DNA of 64,000 bases. It comes from Myroides profundi (GTDB lineage Bacteria; Bacteroidota; Bacteroidia; Flavobacteriales; Flavobacteriaceae). This document shows, in pieces, positions 26,158 through 36,070 of this stretch (its first letter is position 1; every line of letters starts with the position of its first letter). A model generated the notes under the pieces. That model was not told the origin of the DNA, did not search any database, and was given only the letters and a program-made list of their open reading frames with translations. Both the position numbers and the translations under genes were made by a program. The stretch lies in the NCBI RefSeq assembly GCF_000833025.1, contig NZ_CP010817.1:2914001-2978000 (forward strand), given 5' to 3'.

Positions 26158-26164
26158 ATAGAAC

Positions 26165-26206
26165 AAAAAAAGCTGAAAGTATTTTAGATACTTTCAGCTT
26201 TTTTTT
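26165..26206. terminator. Strong bidirectional terminator
   Basis: A perfect 17-bp stem (A7-GCTGAAAGTA with TACTTTCAGC-T8) and 7-base loop lies between the convergent methyltransferase and DUF6787 genes, with poly-A and poly-T arms serving both directions. Confidence 0.9.
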
Positions 26207-26231
26207 ATAAATATAATAATTGGTAAACTTC

Positions 26232-26543
26232 TTATTTATCTTTCGGAACCAAAGAACCAAACCCCATTCTTCTCAGCATTTTCATCACGAAGTTCCAAAA
26301 AAAACGATGTTGTCCAAATATAGTACCCACACAAATCAAAATAACTTTATAAACAGGTAGAATTAGCACAATATACAGAACCCAATATATAAACGGGTTA
26401 GTTGTAGCTCTGTCTAACCCTATGCTAGTTAAAATAGGTTTCGATATATAAGCTGCTGTAGAACCTGTAATTGCAAAAACTAATAAGATTACACCCATTT
26501 GCCAATTTGATGTAATACCCCAACGTTGTTTTAATTTTTCCAT
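26232..26543 (-). CDS. DUF6787 family small membrane protein
   Basis: The 103-residue protein begins MEKLKQRWGITSNWQ and has two hydrophobic helices (VILLVFAITGSTAAYI and WVLYIVLILPVYKVILICVG) and a basic C-terminal stretch (FFWNFVMKMLRRMGF). This is the pattern of DUF6787, found in Bacteroidota and of unknown function. It is probably an inner-membrane protein with the C-terminus in the cytoplasm. It is a single gene ending at the bidirectional terminator. Confidence 0.8.
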   Translation of the reverse strand: MEKLKQRWGITSNWQMGVILLVFAITGSTAAYISKPILTSIGLDRATTNPFIYWVLYIVLILPVYKVILICVGTIFGQHRFFWNFVMKMLRRMGFGSLVPKDK

Positions 26544-26639
26544 TATTTAATTTAATTCTAAACAAAGGTAAGTCAATTTCCTTGATCTAAAAACATAAAT
26601 ATTACTAAATAAACGATTTACACCGTCTTGACTCCATCT

Positions 26640-27665
26640 CTACAATTCTAGTTTAGTAAGAGCTTCTATTACATATTCATGCATTACTTCGCGATAATCT
26701 AAATGAGTCACCATACGAAGCCATCCACCTCCCATATCACTTATAGATATATTCTTTTGTTTTAATTTATCTATAAATGTTCTGTTTTGAGCTATTTCTT
26801 GCAGTCTAAAAACGACGATATTAGTCTGAACAGGTAAAACCTCCTTAACCCATATTTTCTTGTTTAAAACCATCTCTATTTGCTTCGCTCTAAAATGATC
26901 TCTTTGCAAACGACCAACATTGTTTTTTAACGCGAATAAAGCAGCTGAAGTTAAATATCCTATCTGACGCATCCCTCCACCCATCAATTTACGCAGGCGA
27001 ATAGCTTTTTTGATATCTTCTTTCGATCCTAACAACACAGATCCCACAGGCGCACCTAGTCCTTTAGAGAAACACACTGATATCGTATTAAATATAGCAC
27101 CGAACTGACTTGGATGTTGTGATTTAGCTACCAATGCATTCCACAATCTCGCTCCATCTAAGTGCATCTTTAATCCTTTTTCATTACACACCTCTCGAAT
27201 GCGCTCTATCTCACTTAGCTCATAACAAGCTCCACCGCCTAGATTAGTTGTATTTTCTATACATACTAATTTAGTTATTGGTAAGTGAATATTATTTGGG
27301 TCATTATAGTTTTCTAAGACTTGTTCTGCTGTAATACGTCCTCTATCTCCATCTATCAAAGCACAACTCACACCACTGTGTACTGCTATTCCTCCTCCTT
27401 CAAACATACTAATATGAGAACTTTTATCACAGATTAAATGATCTCCAGGTTGAGTATGCAATTTTATAGCGACTTGATTTGCCATTGTTCCTGAAGGAAA
27501 AAAAAGGGCTGCTTCCATCCCAAACAACTCAGCAACAGCAATTTCTAATTCATTAGTACTTCCATCTTGCTTGTAAACATCATCTCCTACCCTTGCTTTC
27601 ATCATGTAATTCAACATTTCAGGTGTAGGCTTAGTGATTGTATCACTGATTAAATTAATTTCCAT
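26640..27665 (-). CDS. Low-specificity L-threonine aldolase
   Basis: The 341-residue PLP enzyme has SDTITKPTPEMLNYMMKARVGDDVY at the start, HLDGARLWNALVA around the PLP-stacking region (Asp and Arg), and the Schiff-base Lys in SVCFSKGLGAPVGS (about residue 200). It cleaves L-threonine or L-allo-threonine to glycine and acetaldehyde. Motifs and length are normal for the LtaE family. It is divergent from prfB, and the 47-base gap holds both starts. Confidence 0.92.
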   Translation of the reverse strand: MEINLISDTITKPTPEMLNYMMKARVGDDVYKQDGSTNELEIAVAELFGMEAALFFPSGTMANQVAIKLHTQPGDHLICDKSSHISMFEGGGIAVHSGVSCALIDGDRGRITAEQVLENYNDPNNIHLPITKLVCIENTTNLGGGACYELSEIERIREVCNEKGLKMHLDGARLWNALVAKSQHPSQFGAIFNTISVCFSKGLGAPVGSVLLGSKEDIKKAIRLRKLMGGGMRQIGYLTSAALFALKNNVGRLQRDHFRAKQIEMVLNKKIWVKEVLPVQTNIVVFRLQEIAQNRTFIDKLKQKNISISDMGGGWLRMVTHLDYREVMHEYVIEALTKLEL

Positions 27666-27712
27666 AAATTGATAGGAATAAGTATTTTTGTGCTATAAAA
27701 GTATTAAAAATT

Positions 27713-28811
27713 ATGGTAACCACAGAACAACAGAAGGATATTATTGATCGCCTTGGTGCGTTAAGGAGGTATCTTTGACATCGATAAGAAGCTTATCGAA
27801 ATAACAAACGAGGAAGAAAAAACTTTTGCTCCTGACTTTTGGAATAATCCTAAAGAAGCAGAAGTTATCGTTAAAGCGCTTAAATCCAAAAAGAAATGGG
27901 TCGAGGGCTATGAATCTGCTATGTCTAATTTAGAGGAATTAAAGATCCTATTAGAATTCTATGCAGAAGGTGAATACACAGAAGAAGAAGTAGTAGAACA
28001 GTATGAAAAAACTCTTCAGATCATAGAAGAACTAGAGTTTAAAAACATGCTTTCTGACGAAGGAGATAATATGAGTGCTGTACTACAGATTACGGCAGGT
28101 GCAGGAGGTACAGAGAGTTGCGATTGGGCAGCTATGCTGATGCGTATGTACATCATGTGGGGAGAGAAGAACGGCGTTAATGTAAAAGAGCTAAACTACC
28201 AAGAAGGGGAAGTTGCTGGTGTAAAAACAGTAACCTTAGAGTTCGATGGAGAGTTTGCGTTCGGATACTTAAAAGGCGAAAACGGAGTTCACCGTTTAGT
28301 GCGTATCTCACCATTTGACAGTAATGCTAAGCGTCATACCTCATTCGTATCTGTTTATGTTTATCCATTAGCAGATGATACTATCGAAATCGAAATTAGC
28401 CCATCAGATATCTCTTGGGAGACTATGCGATCTAGTGGTGCAGGTGGACAGAACGTTAATAAAGTAGAGACAGCAGTACGATTACGTCACCACCCTACTG
28501 GTATTATTATTGAGAACTCTGAAACGCGTTCTCAGTTAGACAACAAAACGAAAGCAATGCAACTTTTAAAGTCTCAATTATATGAAATTGAGCTTAAGAA
28601 GAAACAAGCAATGCGTGATGAAATAGAAGCAAATAAGAAGAAAATAGAATGGGGATCACAAATCCGTAACTACGTGATGCATCCTTATAAACTAGTTAAA
28701 GATGTCCGTACACAATTCGAAACTACTGATGTAGATTCTGTAATGAATGGAGAGATTGACAACTTCTTAAAAGCATATCTAATGATGATGGGACAAAAAG
28801 AAGAGGAATAA
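27713..28811 (+). CDS. prfB: Peptide chain release factor 2, with programmed +1 frameshift
   Basis: The gene starts at the ATG 27713, reads 21 codons to an in-frame TGA at 27776-27778, shifts +1 and continues to the stop at 28811, for a 365-residue product. The later ATG at 27921 is internal. RF2 hallmarks are the SPF anticodon tripeptide in [12 protein letters not shown] and the GGQ motif in [14 protein letters not shown], whose Gln is methylated by PrmC (18144-18986). It releases peptides at UGA and UAA. Low RF2 lets the ribosome pause at the UGA and shift, which raises RF2. A terminator at 28817 follows. Confidence 0.97.
27764..27779 (+). promoter_or_regulatory. RF2 programmed frameshift site
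   Basis: AGGAGG at 27764-27769 acts as an internal Shine-Dalgarno sequence, then comes TAT, the slippery CTT at 27773-27775, the stop TGA at 27776-27778 and C. The order AGG-AGG-TAT-CTT-TGA-C matches the known bacterial RF2 autoregulatory signal. After the shift, reading resumes at GAC (27777). Confidence 0.95.
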
Positions 28812-28816
28812 AAAAA

Positions 28817-28836
28817 GTGGTACATTGCTGTACCAC
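28817..28836. terminator. Terminator between prfB and the phosphate transporter gene
   Basis: GTGGTACA-TTGC-TGTACCAC is a perfect 8-bp stem with an A tract on one side. It serves the convergent prfB and pit genes. Confidence 0.75.
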
Positions 28837-28861
28837 TCTATATATCTTTTAAACTATACGC

Positions 28862-29959
28862 TTACATAAAGAATGTAATCAAATAATAAACTACCATCGC
28901 TATAATAGCTGATACAGGTATAGTCAATACCCAAGCCCATAATAGATTAATAGTCACTCCCCATCTAACAGCAGAGATACGTTTAGTAACTCCTACCCCG
29001 ATGATAGAACCTGTGATCGTATGTGTAGTCGATACTGGAATACCTAAGTGCTCAGTCACATATAATGCAACAGCCCCTGCAGTCTCAGCAGCCACCCCTT
29101 CTAATGGAGTTACTTTCGTAATTTTAGATCCCATCGTTTTCACAATCTTCCACCCACCAGATAAAGTACCTAATCCAATGAATATAAATGATGCTAACGG
29201 AACCCACCACCAGTGCTCTACGAATACTTTAAATGTATCTACTCCATCCACTAGATAAGCTTCGTCCATATCTATATTAACATGATAAAAGATAACAGCT
29301 GCACCGATAATACCCATTACTTTCTGAGCGTCGTTACCACCATGTCCTAAAGAGAACATTGCAGAAGACACTAACTGAAGACGTTTAAACCATGTATCAC
29401 ATTTGTGAGAATTACCATTTCTACAGATCCACATAATACCTACTGTTATAAAATAGGCTAATATCATACCTAGAAACGGAGCTCCGAAGATAAATAAGAA
29501 AATTGGGATCACTTTAGAATACACAATAACATCCTCTCCTCCAGGCGCAAAACCACCTGCGTGAGCTACTGCTGCTCCAATAAACCCTCCAATTAAAGTA
29601 TGTGAAGAAGAAGAAGGAATACCCAACTTCCAAGTCAATAAGTTCCAAATAATAGCAGCTACTAATCCAGCGAATATCACTTCTAAACTAATAAAGTTTT
29701 CATTCACTGACTTGGCTATCGTATTACCAATTTTAAACTCTCCAATAATATAAAGAGAGATAAAATAAGCAGCAAAGTTAAATGCTGCTGCCCATAATAC
29801 AGCTTGGAATGGTGTCAACACCTTTGTAGTCACAATAGTCGCAATTGAGTTTGCTGCATCGTGAAAACCGTTAATATAATCAAACCCTAATGCTAATATG
29901 ATGATGATGATCAGCATAATACCAGCTTGATTAGTAAACATTCCTAAGAAAAAATCCAT
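28862..29959 (-). CDS. pit: PiT family inorganic phosphate transporter
   Basis: The 365-residue membrane protein has the duplicated PiT signature: GFDYINGFHDAANSIATIVTTK in the N-terminal half and GHGGNDAQKVMGIIGAA in the C-terminal half, plus GIPSSSSHTLIGGFIGA and GIPVSTTHTITGSIIGVG. It brings in phosphate, probably as a metal-phosphate complex, with protons. The DUF47/PhoU-like gene lies 19 bases upstream on the same strand; such proteins are known partners that control PiT transporters. Confidence 0.95.
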   Translation of the reverse strand: MDFFLGMFTNQAGIMLIIIIILALGFDYINGFHDAANSIATIVTTKVLTPFQAVLWAAAFNFAAYFISLYIIGEFKIGNTIAKSVNENFISLEVIFAGLVAAIIWNLLTWKLGIPSSSSHTLIGGFIGAAVAHAGGFAPGGEDVIVYSKVIPIFLFIFGAPFLGMILAYFITVGIMWICRNGNSHKCDTWFKRLQLVSSAMFSLGHGGNDAQKVMGIIGAAVIFYHVNIDMDEAYLVDGVDTFKVFVEHWWWVPLASFIFIGLGTLSGGWKIVKTMGSKITKVTPLEGVAAETAGAVALYVTEHLGIPVSTTHTITGSIIGVGVTKRISAVRWGVTINLLWAWVLTIPVSAIIAMVVYYLITFFM

Positions 29960-29978
29960 AAATAATGTTTCTGATTAA

Positions 29979-30623
29979 TTAAGCGTATTTTACTGTAATC
30001 GTCTCAAGTACATTAGCAACGTCTTTACAACTATCTGTTGCTGTTTCTAGAGCCATCATTACCTCCTTATATTTAATAATCTCAATAGCATTAGTTTCAT
30101 TTTCGAAAATATCAGCTACTGCTTTATCAAATACTTTATCTGCTTTACGTTCTAGACGAGAGATATTTTTACTAATTTCTGCTAATGCTGTAAAGTTTTT
30201 ATTGTCTTTTAAAATTAAAAGCCCCTTAGCTACTTCACTACAAGCTTCTAAATTAGCCTCAGTTAATTTGCGTAAAGGTTTTGTTACTTTATCAATTTGA
30301 TACAGTCTCATACGAGATGCAGCATCAGATAAGTGATCCGCTATATCATCTACAGCTGTAATCAAGTTGTGAATATCCTCACGGTCAAAAGGCGTGATGA
30401 AGTTTTTTCCAAGTTCTACACGTGTAGTCTGAGCGATTGCTTCTATCTCTTGTTTTAATACTTCTACATTCTTTAATAACTGATCCCTTTCTTTAGCTGG
30501 AGCATTTACTGCTTCATTTAAAGTTTCTGAAATTTTCTTAATCTTACCTGCTGCCTTTTCAAATAATGGATAAAACACTTTATCCTTAGGCACTAAAAAC
30601 TGAAAAATATTGTTTAATGACAT
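29979..30623 (-). CDS. DUF47 (PhoU-like) partner of the phosphate transporter
   Basis: From the preferred ATG at 30623 (MSLNNIFQFLVPKDKVFYPLFE) the protein has 214 residues; an earlier in-frame ATG at 30650 adds nine residues rich in Ile. It is all-helical and has the DUF47 pattern, including TPFDREDIHNLITAVDDIADHLSDA, whose acidic residues are like the metal-binding helix of PhoU. It is expected to bind the cytoplasmic face of PiT and modulate uptake. It lies just upstream of pit on the same strand. Confidence 0.92.
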   Translation of the reverse strand: MSLNNIFQFLVPKDKVFYPLFEKAAGKIKKISETLNEAVNAPAKERDQLLKNVEVLKQEIEAIAQTTRVELGKNFITPFDREDIHNLITAVDDIADHLSDAASRMRLYQIDKVTKPLRKLTEANLEACSEVAKGLLILKDNKNFTALAEISKNISRLERKADKVFDKAVADIFENETNAIEIIKYKEVMMALETATDSCKDVANVLETITVKYA

Positions 30624-30650
30624 CTTATAAATGATAATAATCGGGCGCAA

Positions 30651-31288
30651 AAGTAAACCTTTTAAGTTAGCTCAATGTTTCCTTAACGTTAATTTTTACG
30701 ACTTTATTAATACTATTACTTTACGATAAAAACATAACTATTTGAATTACAAATATAAACCTATTTCCCTATATTAATTTAATGTTATGTAATAAAAATA
30801 CACTTTCTACCTCATATTCTTATTTAGTGATGACAATTCCCCCTATTAATTACAATTTATCCCCTATCCACATCACTTTATCTGGATATTCGCCATTCTC
30901 AATACTTCATTTTAAAAGTCAATACTGCTATATCCAATATACCTAATCTTTATTTTACAGCTTTTTTTACAGCCCATATTCTATTATTATAACTCTATAG
31001 TAACTATAGACACCAACACTTTTTTAAATCACTAAATTCTACACATTCTCTAGCTATTCTTCTGAGTCCAAGTCTTCTTATTCTTCAACAACTTTCATTA
31101 TAAATGCTAATAAAATGAACAAAAGGAAATATACGGGACTTTAAAAATCACATCTCCTCATTTTTGGATAGCCAAAATTCTAGTATATTTTGTATTTTAG
31201 CGAAAACGATCAAGGATTAGTACACTATTTACTCTCTAAATATAACTTGTACTAAACCACAGACAACAGTGAATCAACCCAACAAACT
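30651..31288. other. Intergenic region of about 640 bp
   Basis: An AT-rich region between the divergent DUF47-pit pair and the acyl-CoA carboxylase gene. I see no gene, RNA or repeat that I can support. Both promoters must be here. The 31180-31200 stretch (TAGTATATTTTGTATTTTAG) has boxes close to, but not matching, TAnnTTTG. Confidence 0.4.
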
Positions 31289-32917
31289 ATGGATATAAAC
31301 TTCAATAAAAACGAAGACCACAATAAGCTTTTGCTTTCTGATTTAAAAAGAAAACTAGTAAAAGTAAAACAAGGTGGTGGCGAAAAAAGAATAGCTAAAC
31401 TACACGAGCAAGGCAAAATGACTGCTAGAGAACGTATCGACTATTTACTAGATGATAAGACCAACAGTATAGAGATCGGTGCCTTCGCAGGAGACAGGAT
31501 GTATGAAGAGCATGGAGGATGTCCTTCTGGAGGTGTAGTGGTTAAAATAGGTTATGTAAAAGGAAAACAGTGTATCGTAGTAGCAAATGACGCTACTGTA
31601 AAAGCAGGTGCTTGGTTCCCGATTACAGGAAAAAAGAATCTAAGAGCCCAAGAAATAGCAATAGAGAATAAACTACCTATCATCTACCTAGTAGACAGTG
31701 CAGGTGTTTATCTACCTCTACAAGACGAAATCTTCCCTGATAAAGAACACTTCGGACGTATATTCAGAAATAATGCTGTCATGAGTAGTATGGGAATTAC
31801 ACAAATAGCAGCTGTTATGGGTAGCTGTGTAGCCGGTGGTGCTTACCTTCCTATTATGAGTGATGAAGCACTTATCGTAGACAAGACAGGAAGTATCTTC
31901 TTAGCAGGTAGCTATTTAGTAAAAGCAGCTATCGGAGAGAGCATTGACAACGAAACATTAGGAGGAGCAACTACACACTGCGAAATATCAGGTGTTACTG
32001 ATTATAAAGCTAAAGATGACAAAGATGCTCTTGACACAATCAAAAATATCATTGATAAAATAGGAGACTTTGACAAAGCAGGATACAACCGTATCAAAGC
32101 TGTCAAACCTGCTTTAGCTCAAGAAGACATCTACGGTATCTTACCAAAGGCTCGTAATGAGCAGTATGATATGATGGAGATTATCAAACGTCTAGTAGAT
32201 AACTCAGAATTCGAAGAGTACAAAGAAGGGTATGGACAATCGATCATCACTGGATATGCTCGTATCGATGGATGGGCTGTAGGTATCGTAGCGAACCAAC
32301 GCAAAGTAGTAAAGACTAAAAAAGGCGAAATGCAATTCGGAGGAGTAATATACTCTGACTCTGCAGATAAAGCCACTCGTTTTATAGCAAACTGTAATCA
32401 AAAGAAAATACCACTAGTATTCTTACAAGATGTAACAGGGTTTATGGTAGGATCTAAATCTGAGCACGGAGGAATTATTAAAGATGGTGCTAAGATGGTT
32501 AATGCTGTATCTAACTCTGTAGTACCTAAATTCACTGTAGTAGTAGGAAACTCATATGGAGCAGGTAACTATGCGATGTGTGGTAAAGCATATGACCCTA
32601 GACTTATCTTTGCATGGCCTAGTGCTGAGCTTGCTGTAATGGGAGGTGCTCAGGCTGCTAAAGTATTATTACAAATAGAAGCTTCGTCTCTTAAAGCAAA
32701 AGGGGAAGAACTAACTAAAGAACAAGAAGAAGAATTATTCAATAAGATAAAAGCGAAATACGATAATCAAGTTTCGCCTTATTACGCAGCAGCTCGTCTA
32801 TGGACAGATGCTATTATCGATCCGTTAGATACGCGTAAGTGGATCTCTATGGGTATCGAAGCTGCAAACCACGCTCCTATCGAAAAACCGTTTAACTTAG
32901 GAGTTATTCAAGTATAA
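31289..32917 (+). CDS. Acyl-CoA carboxylase, carboxyltransferase (beta) subunit
   Basis: The 542-residue protein has the two crotonase-like halves of biotin-dependent carboxyltransferases: ARERIDYLLDD early, LVDSAGVYLPLQDEIFPD and GSCVAGGAYLPIMSDEA in the first half, and FLQDVTGFMVGSKSEHGGIIK with VVGNSYGAGNYAMCGKAYDPR in the second. The second half is typical of the methylcrotonyl/propionyl-CoA carboxylase group. It moves carboxyl from biotin to an acyl-CoA. The biotin carboxylase subunit is not next to it, so the acyl substrate is open. A terminator follows at 32928. Confidence 0.9.
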   Translation: MDINFNKNEDHNKLLLSDLKRKLVKVKQGGGEKRIAKLHEQGKMTARERIDYLLDDKTNSIEIGAFAGDRMYEEHGGCPSGGVVVKIGYVKGKQCIVVANDATVKAGAWFPITGKKNLRAQEIAIENKLPIIYLVDSAGVYLPLQDEIFPDKEHFGRIFRNNAVMSSMGITQIAAVMGSCVAGGAYLPIMSDEALIVDKTGSIFLAGSYLVKAAIGESIDNETLGGATTHCEISGVTDYKAKDDKDALDTIKNIIDKIGDFDKAGYNRIKAVKPALAQEDIYGILPKARNEQYDMMEIIKRLVDNSEFEEYKEGYGQSIITGYARIDGWAVGIVANQRKVVKTKKGEMQFGGVIYSDSADKATRFIANCNQKKIPLVFLQDVTGFMVGSKSEHGGIIKDGAKMVNAVSNSVVPKFTVVVGNSYGAGNYAMCGKAYDPRLIFAWPSAELAVMGGAQAAKVLLQIEASSLKAKGEELTKEQEEELFNKIKAKYDNQVSPYYAAARLWTDAIIDPLDTRKWISMGIEAANHAPIEKPFNLGVIQV

Positions 32918-32927
32918 TAAAAACCAA

Positions 32928-32957
32928 AAAACGAGGAGCTAATCAGTTCCTCGTTTT
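32928..32957 (+). terminator. Terminator after the acyl-CoA carboxylase gene
   Basis: AAAACGAGGA pairs perfectly with TCCTCGTTTT around a 10-base loop, 11 bases past the stop; the DUF3829 gene ends on the other side. Confidence 0.8.
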
Positions 32958-32975
32958 CATTAAATATATTTTCTC

Positions 32976-33910
32976 TTAGATAAAACTATTGTAGCTACCT
33001 ACTGCAGTATTACTAAATGAGCTTAAAGAATCATAATCTCTTTTATCTAGTTTTTTCCCCTCTCTCACCTTTCTCAATACTTTTCGTACATCACCTAATT
33101 TATTGCTAACTGAACTATAAAACGATTGATAAGATCTTAAACTACCTTCTTTCTCTAGTTCTTCTGTATACATATCTTTATGTTTTTCTAAATTGCTTTC
33201 TAACTCTGCATACAGTTTTTCAAGTTCCTCTTTTTTACCACCTTCATCACCATGAACATAAAAGTATTTACCAACTCCTGTACTAATTTTAAGTCTCCTT
33301 TTACAGTCATGATTGCATCTTTAATAGGTGAATCTGCTAAGATAATCTCTTCTGCGCGCTCTGTCACAACATCTATTTTTTCAGAGATTAAAGGACGTGT
33401 CTCCATACACTCATTATAGTACTTCTCTATATTATCTGCATACTCCTGTGCTTTAGCCCAATTATCATCTTTATAATCCTCATTTTTCAAATACTTAATA
33501 TAAGTTAGTGCTTCACCTCTAAGTTTGTTATAACTATCTCTATAAGAAGCTACTTTTTCTTTGAAGAATTCTTGTTCCTCAACAGAAAGTACACTTGGAG
33601 GTTGGATGATTTTATCTTTATCATCTTTGTTTGCATTAAAATTATAATCAGCTAATGATACATCAAGTGGAATCTCATAAGACTTCACTTTTTTCTTGTC
33701 TGCAATCTTCAGTAATTTATCGAAGTTACTTTCGTTCGAACTAATCTTAGAATTCGCTTTATTCATATAATCGACTGCACTATTCGTATACTCGATAATC
33801 ATATTAGCTTGTTCCATACTGCTGACATTCTCAGCACCTACTTCTTTGTTATCCTTACATCCCACTGCTAAGAATAAGCAAACACTTAATAGAGCAACAA
33901 TCTTTTTCAT
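32976..33910 (-). pseudogene. DUF3829 (YiiG-like) lipoprotein gene with a frameshift
   Basis: The 5' part (33910 down to about 33290) encodes a lipoprotein signal (VCLFLAVGCKDNKEV, Cys near residue 18) and a helical DUF3829-like domain. The frame then runs into a premature stop at 33200 after an atypical Met/Val/Lys-rich tail. In another frame the coding sense continues without stop from the same point (GVGKYFYVHGDEGG, then KKEELEKLYAELESNLEKH and on to NTAVGSYNSFI at 32976). The switch lies at the run TTTT, 33287-33290 (AAAA on the coding strand); one extra A would restore a protein of about 311 residues. This may be a true mutation, a contingency tract or an assembly error. The function of the family is unknown. 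Confidence 0.8.
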
Positions 33911-33982
33911 ATATAATATTTTAAATTTTAACCAAAATTAATAATTTATATTCATTATTAACTTAATTAAACAAATAAAAAA

Positions 33983-34003
33983 AGACATAATACAATTATG
34001 TCT
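33983..34003 (-). terminator. Terminator of the YeiH-type exporter gene
   Basis: AGACATAA/TTATGTCT with a 5-base loop, followed by a T tract in the minus direction (GTCTTTTTTT), lies 30 bases past the exporter stop. Confidence 0.8.
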
Positions 34004-34033
34004 TCTTTCTTAATCTAAAATATTCTATGCTAC

Positions 34034-34987
34034 CTAATTCACATACATAATGTATAGCAGTGAAGTCACAGAGATAAATATCCACAGTCCTACTCCTTCT
34101 AATAGAGGTTTAAAACCAACAGATTTCACGGTGCGATAAGATAACGATGTACCGATTAAGAATAAGGTCAAGGTCAATGCTGCTTTAGAAGCTTCTACAA
34201 TATATGGTCCTATACTCTGCACTGCTGGGATATAAGAGTTCGCTAACATTGCTAGTACGAATAACCCGATAAAGTAAGGCAACTTCACTTTACCTCCTTT
34301 ATTTTTAAAGAATACCATAGATAAGAACGCTACAGGGATCACCCATAATGCACGAGCTAGTTTCACAGTAGTCGCTACTTCTAGAGCTTGGTCACCATAC
34401 TTAGCCGCAGCTCCTACTACCGAACTCGTATCGTGTATCGCAATAGCAGACCATAGCCCAAAATCTACTTGACTTAGTCCTAAGGCATGTCCTATAGGAG
34501 GAAATATAATTAAAGCTACAGAGTTTAAGATAAACACGATTCCTAAAGCTACTGATATTTGTTTCTCATCTGCTTTAATAACAGGAGAAACCGCAGCGAT
34601 AGCACTACCTCCACAGATCGCAGTACCTGAAGAAACCAAATACGATATTTTTTTGTCTATTTTCAACACTTTCCCTAATAAGAATCCTAGTGCTAAAGTT
34701 AAAAAGATAGAGAAGATAGTAAGTATAAAACCATCCTTACCTGCAGATATTGCACTATACACATTCATACCAAAACCAAGCCCTATCACAGCTACTTTTA
34801 ACAATAGCCCTGTTGCCTTCTTAGTCTGTTTTGCATACGGGTTCTCGAATAACTGTGCATATACTATCCCTATCACAAGTGCTACTGCGGATGAAATAAA
34901 TGGAAATAAACTAAGCAAAGCGAGTCCTACTAGAAGCACTTTACCTATTGTCTCACGAGTGTTATTTTCTGTTGTCATTTGTATCAT
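34034..34987 (-). CDS. YeiH family putative sulfate exporter
   Basis: This 317-residue membrane protein (UPF0324/YeiH) has about ten helices with the family stretches AVIGLGFGMNVYSAI, SSGTAICGGSAIAAVSPVI and AIAIHDTSSVVGAAAKYG. Members are annotated as putative sulfate exporters and are often under a LysR regulator; one lies directly upstream on the same strand, 61 bases away. ATG at 34987 is used; an in-frame ATG three codons later is equally possible. It ends at an intrinsic terminator. Confidence 0.88.
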   Translation of the reverse strand: MIQMTTENNTRETIGKVLLVGLALLSLFPFISSAVALVIGIVYAQLFENPYAKQTKKATGLLLKVAVIGLGFGMNVYSAISAGKDGFILTIFSIFLTLALGFLLGKVLKIDKKISYLVSSGTAICGGSAIAAVSPVIKADEKQISVALGIVFILNSVALIIFPPIGHALGLSQVDFGLWSAIAIHDTSSVVGAAAKYGDQALEVATTVKLARALWVIPVAFLSMVFFKNKGGKVKLPYFIGLFVLAMLANSYIPAVQSIGPYIVEASKAALTLTLFLIGTSLSYRTVKSVGFKPLLEGVGLWIFISVTSLLYIMYVN

Positions 34988-35048
34988 TATTTACAGATAC
35001 AAATTTCCTTTATACACTAAGGAAAAGAAAATACATAATTGTTATAAC

Positions 35049-35945
35049 CTATAACTTTAAGTTATGATTCTGCACAAAGCGAATGAACAGTTCTACCAAA
35101 GCACTTTCTTGTCCTTGACGCTGTATTAAAGAGAAAGTTCTACTGATATCTAATCCCTCTATATCTACAATGCTCAACTCGTTATACCTCAACTCTTTTA
35201 GAATAGCATGTACAGATAAGAATGCAACACTATCTGAGTGCATTAAATACATCTTAATACTCTCTGTACTAGAGAAGTTCATCTCATTAGTCAAATCACT
35301 TAAAGTTATACCGATCTCTTTAAGTGTAGTATCCACGACATCTAGTGTTCCAGATCCCGTTTCTCTTAATAAAAAAGACAATTCCTTTAGCTCTTGAGGT
35401 TTAATACTTCCTCTTTTAGCTAATTCATTATTACTACTACACACCAAGACGATTTCGTCTTTTATAAAGTCAATATACTTTATCTGAGGATTTTTAGAAT
35501 ACCCTTCTACTAGACCTACATCTATTGTTTTGTTCAGCAGAAGATTCTCGATGGCATTTGTATTATCAGATACTACGTCTAGATGCAGATCGTTTACCTT
35601 CTTTCTAAACTCTGCTAACAGAGGAGGTAATACATACTGTGATATAGTAGTGCTCGCTCCTACTCTTAGGCTTCCGTCCATCTTAGCATTCAGTGCGTGT
35701 ATATCGAACTCAAGATTGCGATAGATAGAGAATATCTCTTCTGCATACGTATAGAGTAGTTCACCTGCTTCTGTCAAGTGTATCTTCATCCCGTCACGTA
35801 CAAAAAGTTTAGTCTGATAGTTAGCCTCTATCTCTTGGATATGCTTCGTCACAGCAGGCTGAGAAATCAACAATTCCTTAGAAGCCTTCGTGAAGCTCCC
35901 TCTCTTCGCTACTGTATAAAACACCTTTAATCTAAAGTCAAACAT
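35049..35945 (-). CDS. LysR family transcriptional regulator (CysB/YeiE-like)
   Basis: The 298-residue protein has the N-terminal winged HTH (FYTVAKRGSFTKASKELLISQPAVTKHIQEIE, residues about 8-40) and a C-terminal periplasmic-binding-like effector domain (SLRVGASTTISQYVLPPLLAEFR and on). It resembles the YeiE/CbbR-type regulators that pair with YeiH-type exporters. Here the exporter lies downstream on the same strand and not divergent as in Enterobacteria, so it may be cotranscribed. The effector is unknown. Confidence 0.9.
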   Translation of the reverse strand: MFDFRLKVFYTVAKRGSFTKASKELLISQPAVTKHIQEIEANYQTKLFVRDGMKIHLTEAGELLYTYAEEIFSIYRNLEFDIHALNAKMDGSLRVGASTTISQYVLPPLLAEFRKKVNDLHLDVVSDNTNAIENLLLNKTIDVGLVEGYSKNPQIKYIDFIKDEIVLVCSSNNELAKRGSIKPQELKELSFLLRETGSGTLDVVDTTLKEIGITLSDLTNEMNFSSTESIKMYLMHSDSVAFLSVHAILKELRYNELSIVDIEGLDISRTFSLIQRQGQESALVELFIRFVQNHNLKL

Positions 35946-36070
35946 ATAAAACCTTTTTTATCATAGAAGTAATCCTCTCTCAACATCTCCTCCTACCCAG
36001 AACAACAAAATTAATGAAATAATATGGGGATTTTATACTATTTACACAGAGATAAAATCGGACTTATACC

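Noticed and set aside
27921..27923. Start of prfB at this ATG
   Set aside because: The conserved RF2 N-terminus lies upstream and is reached through the programmed frameshift.
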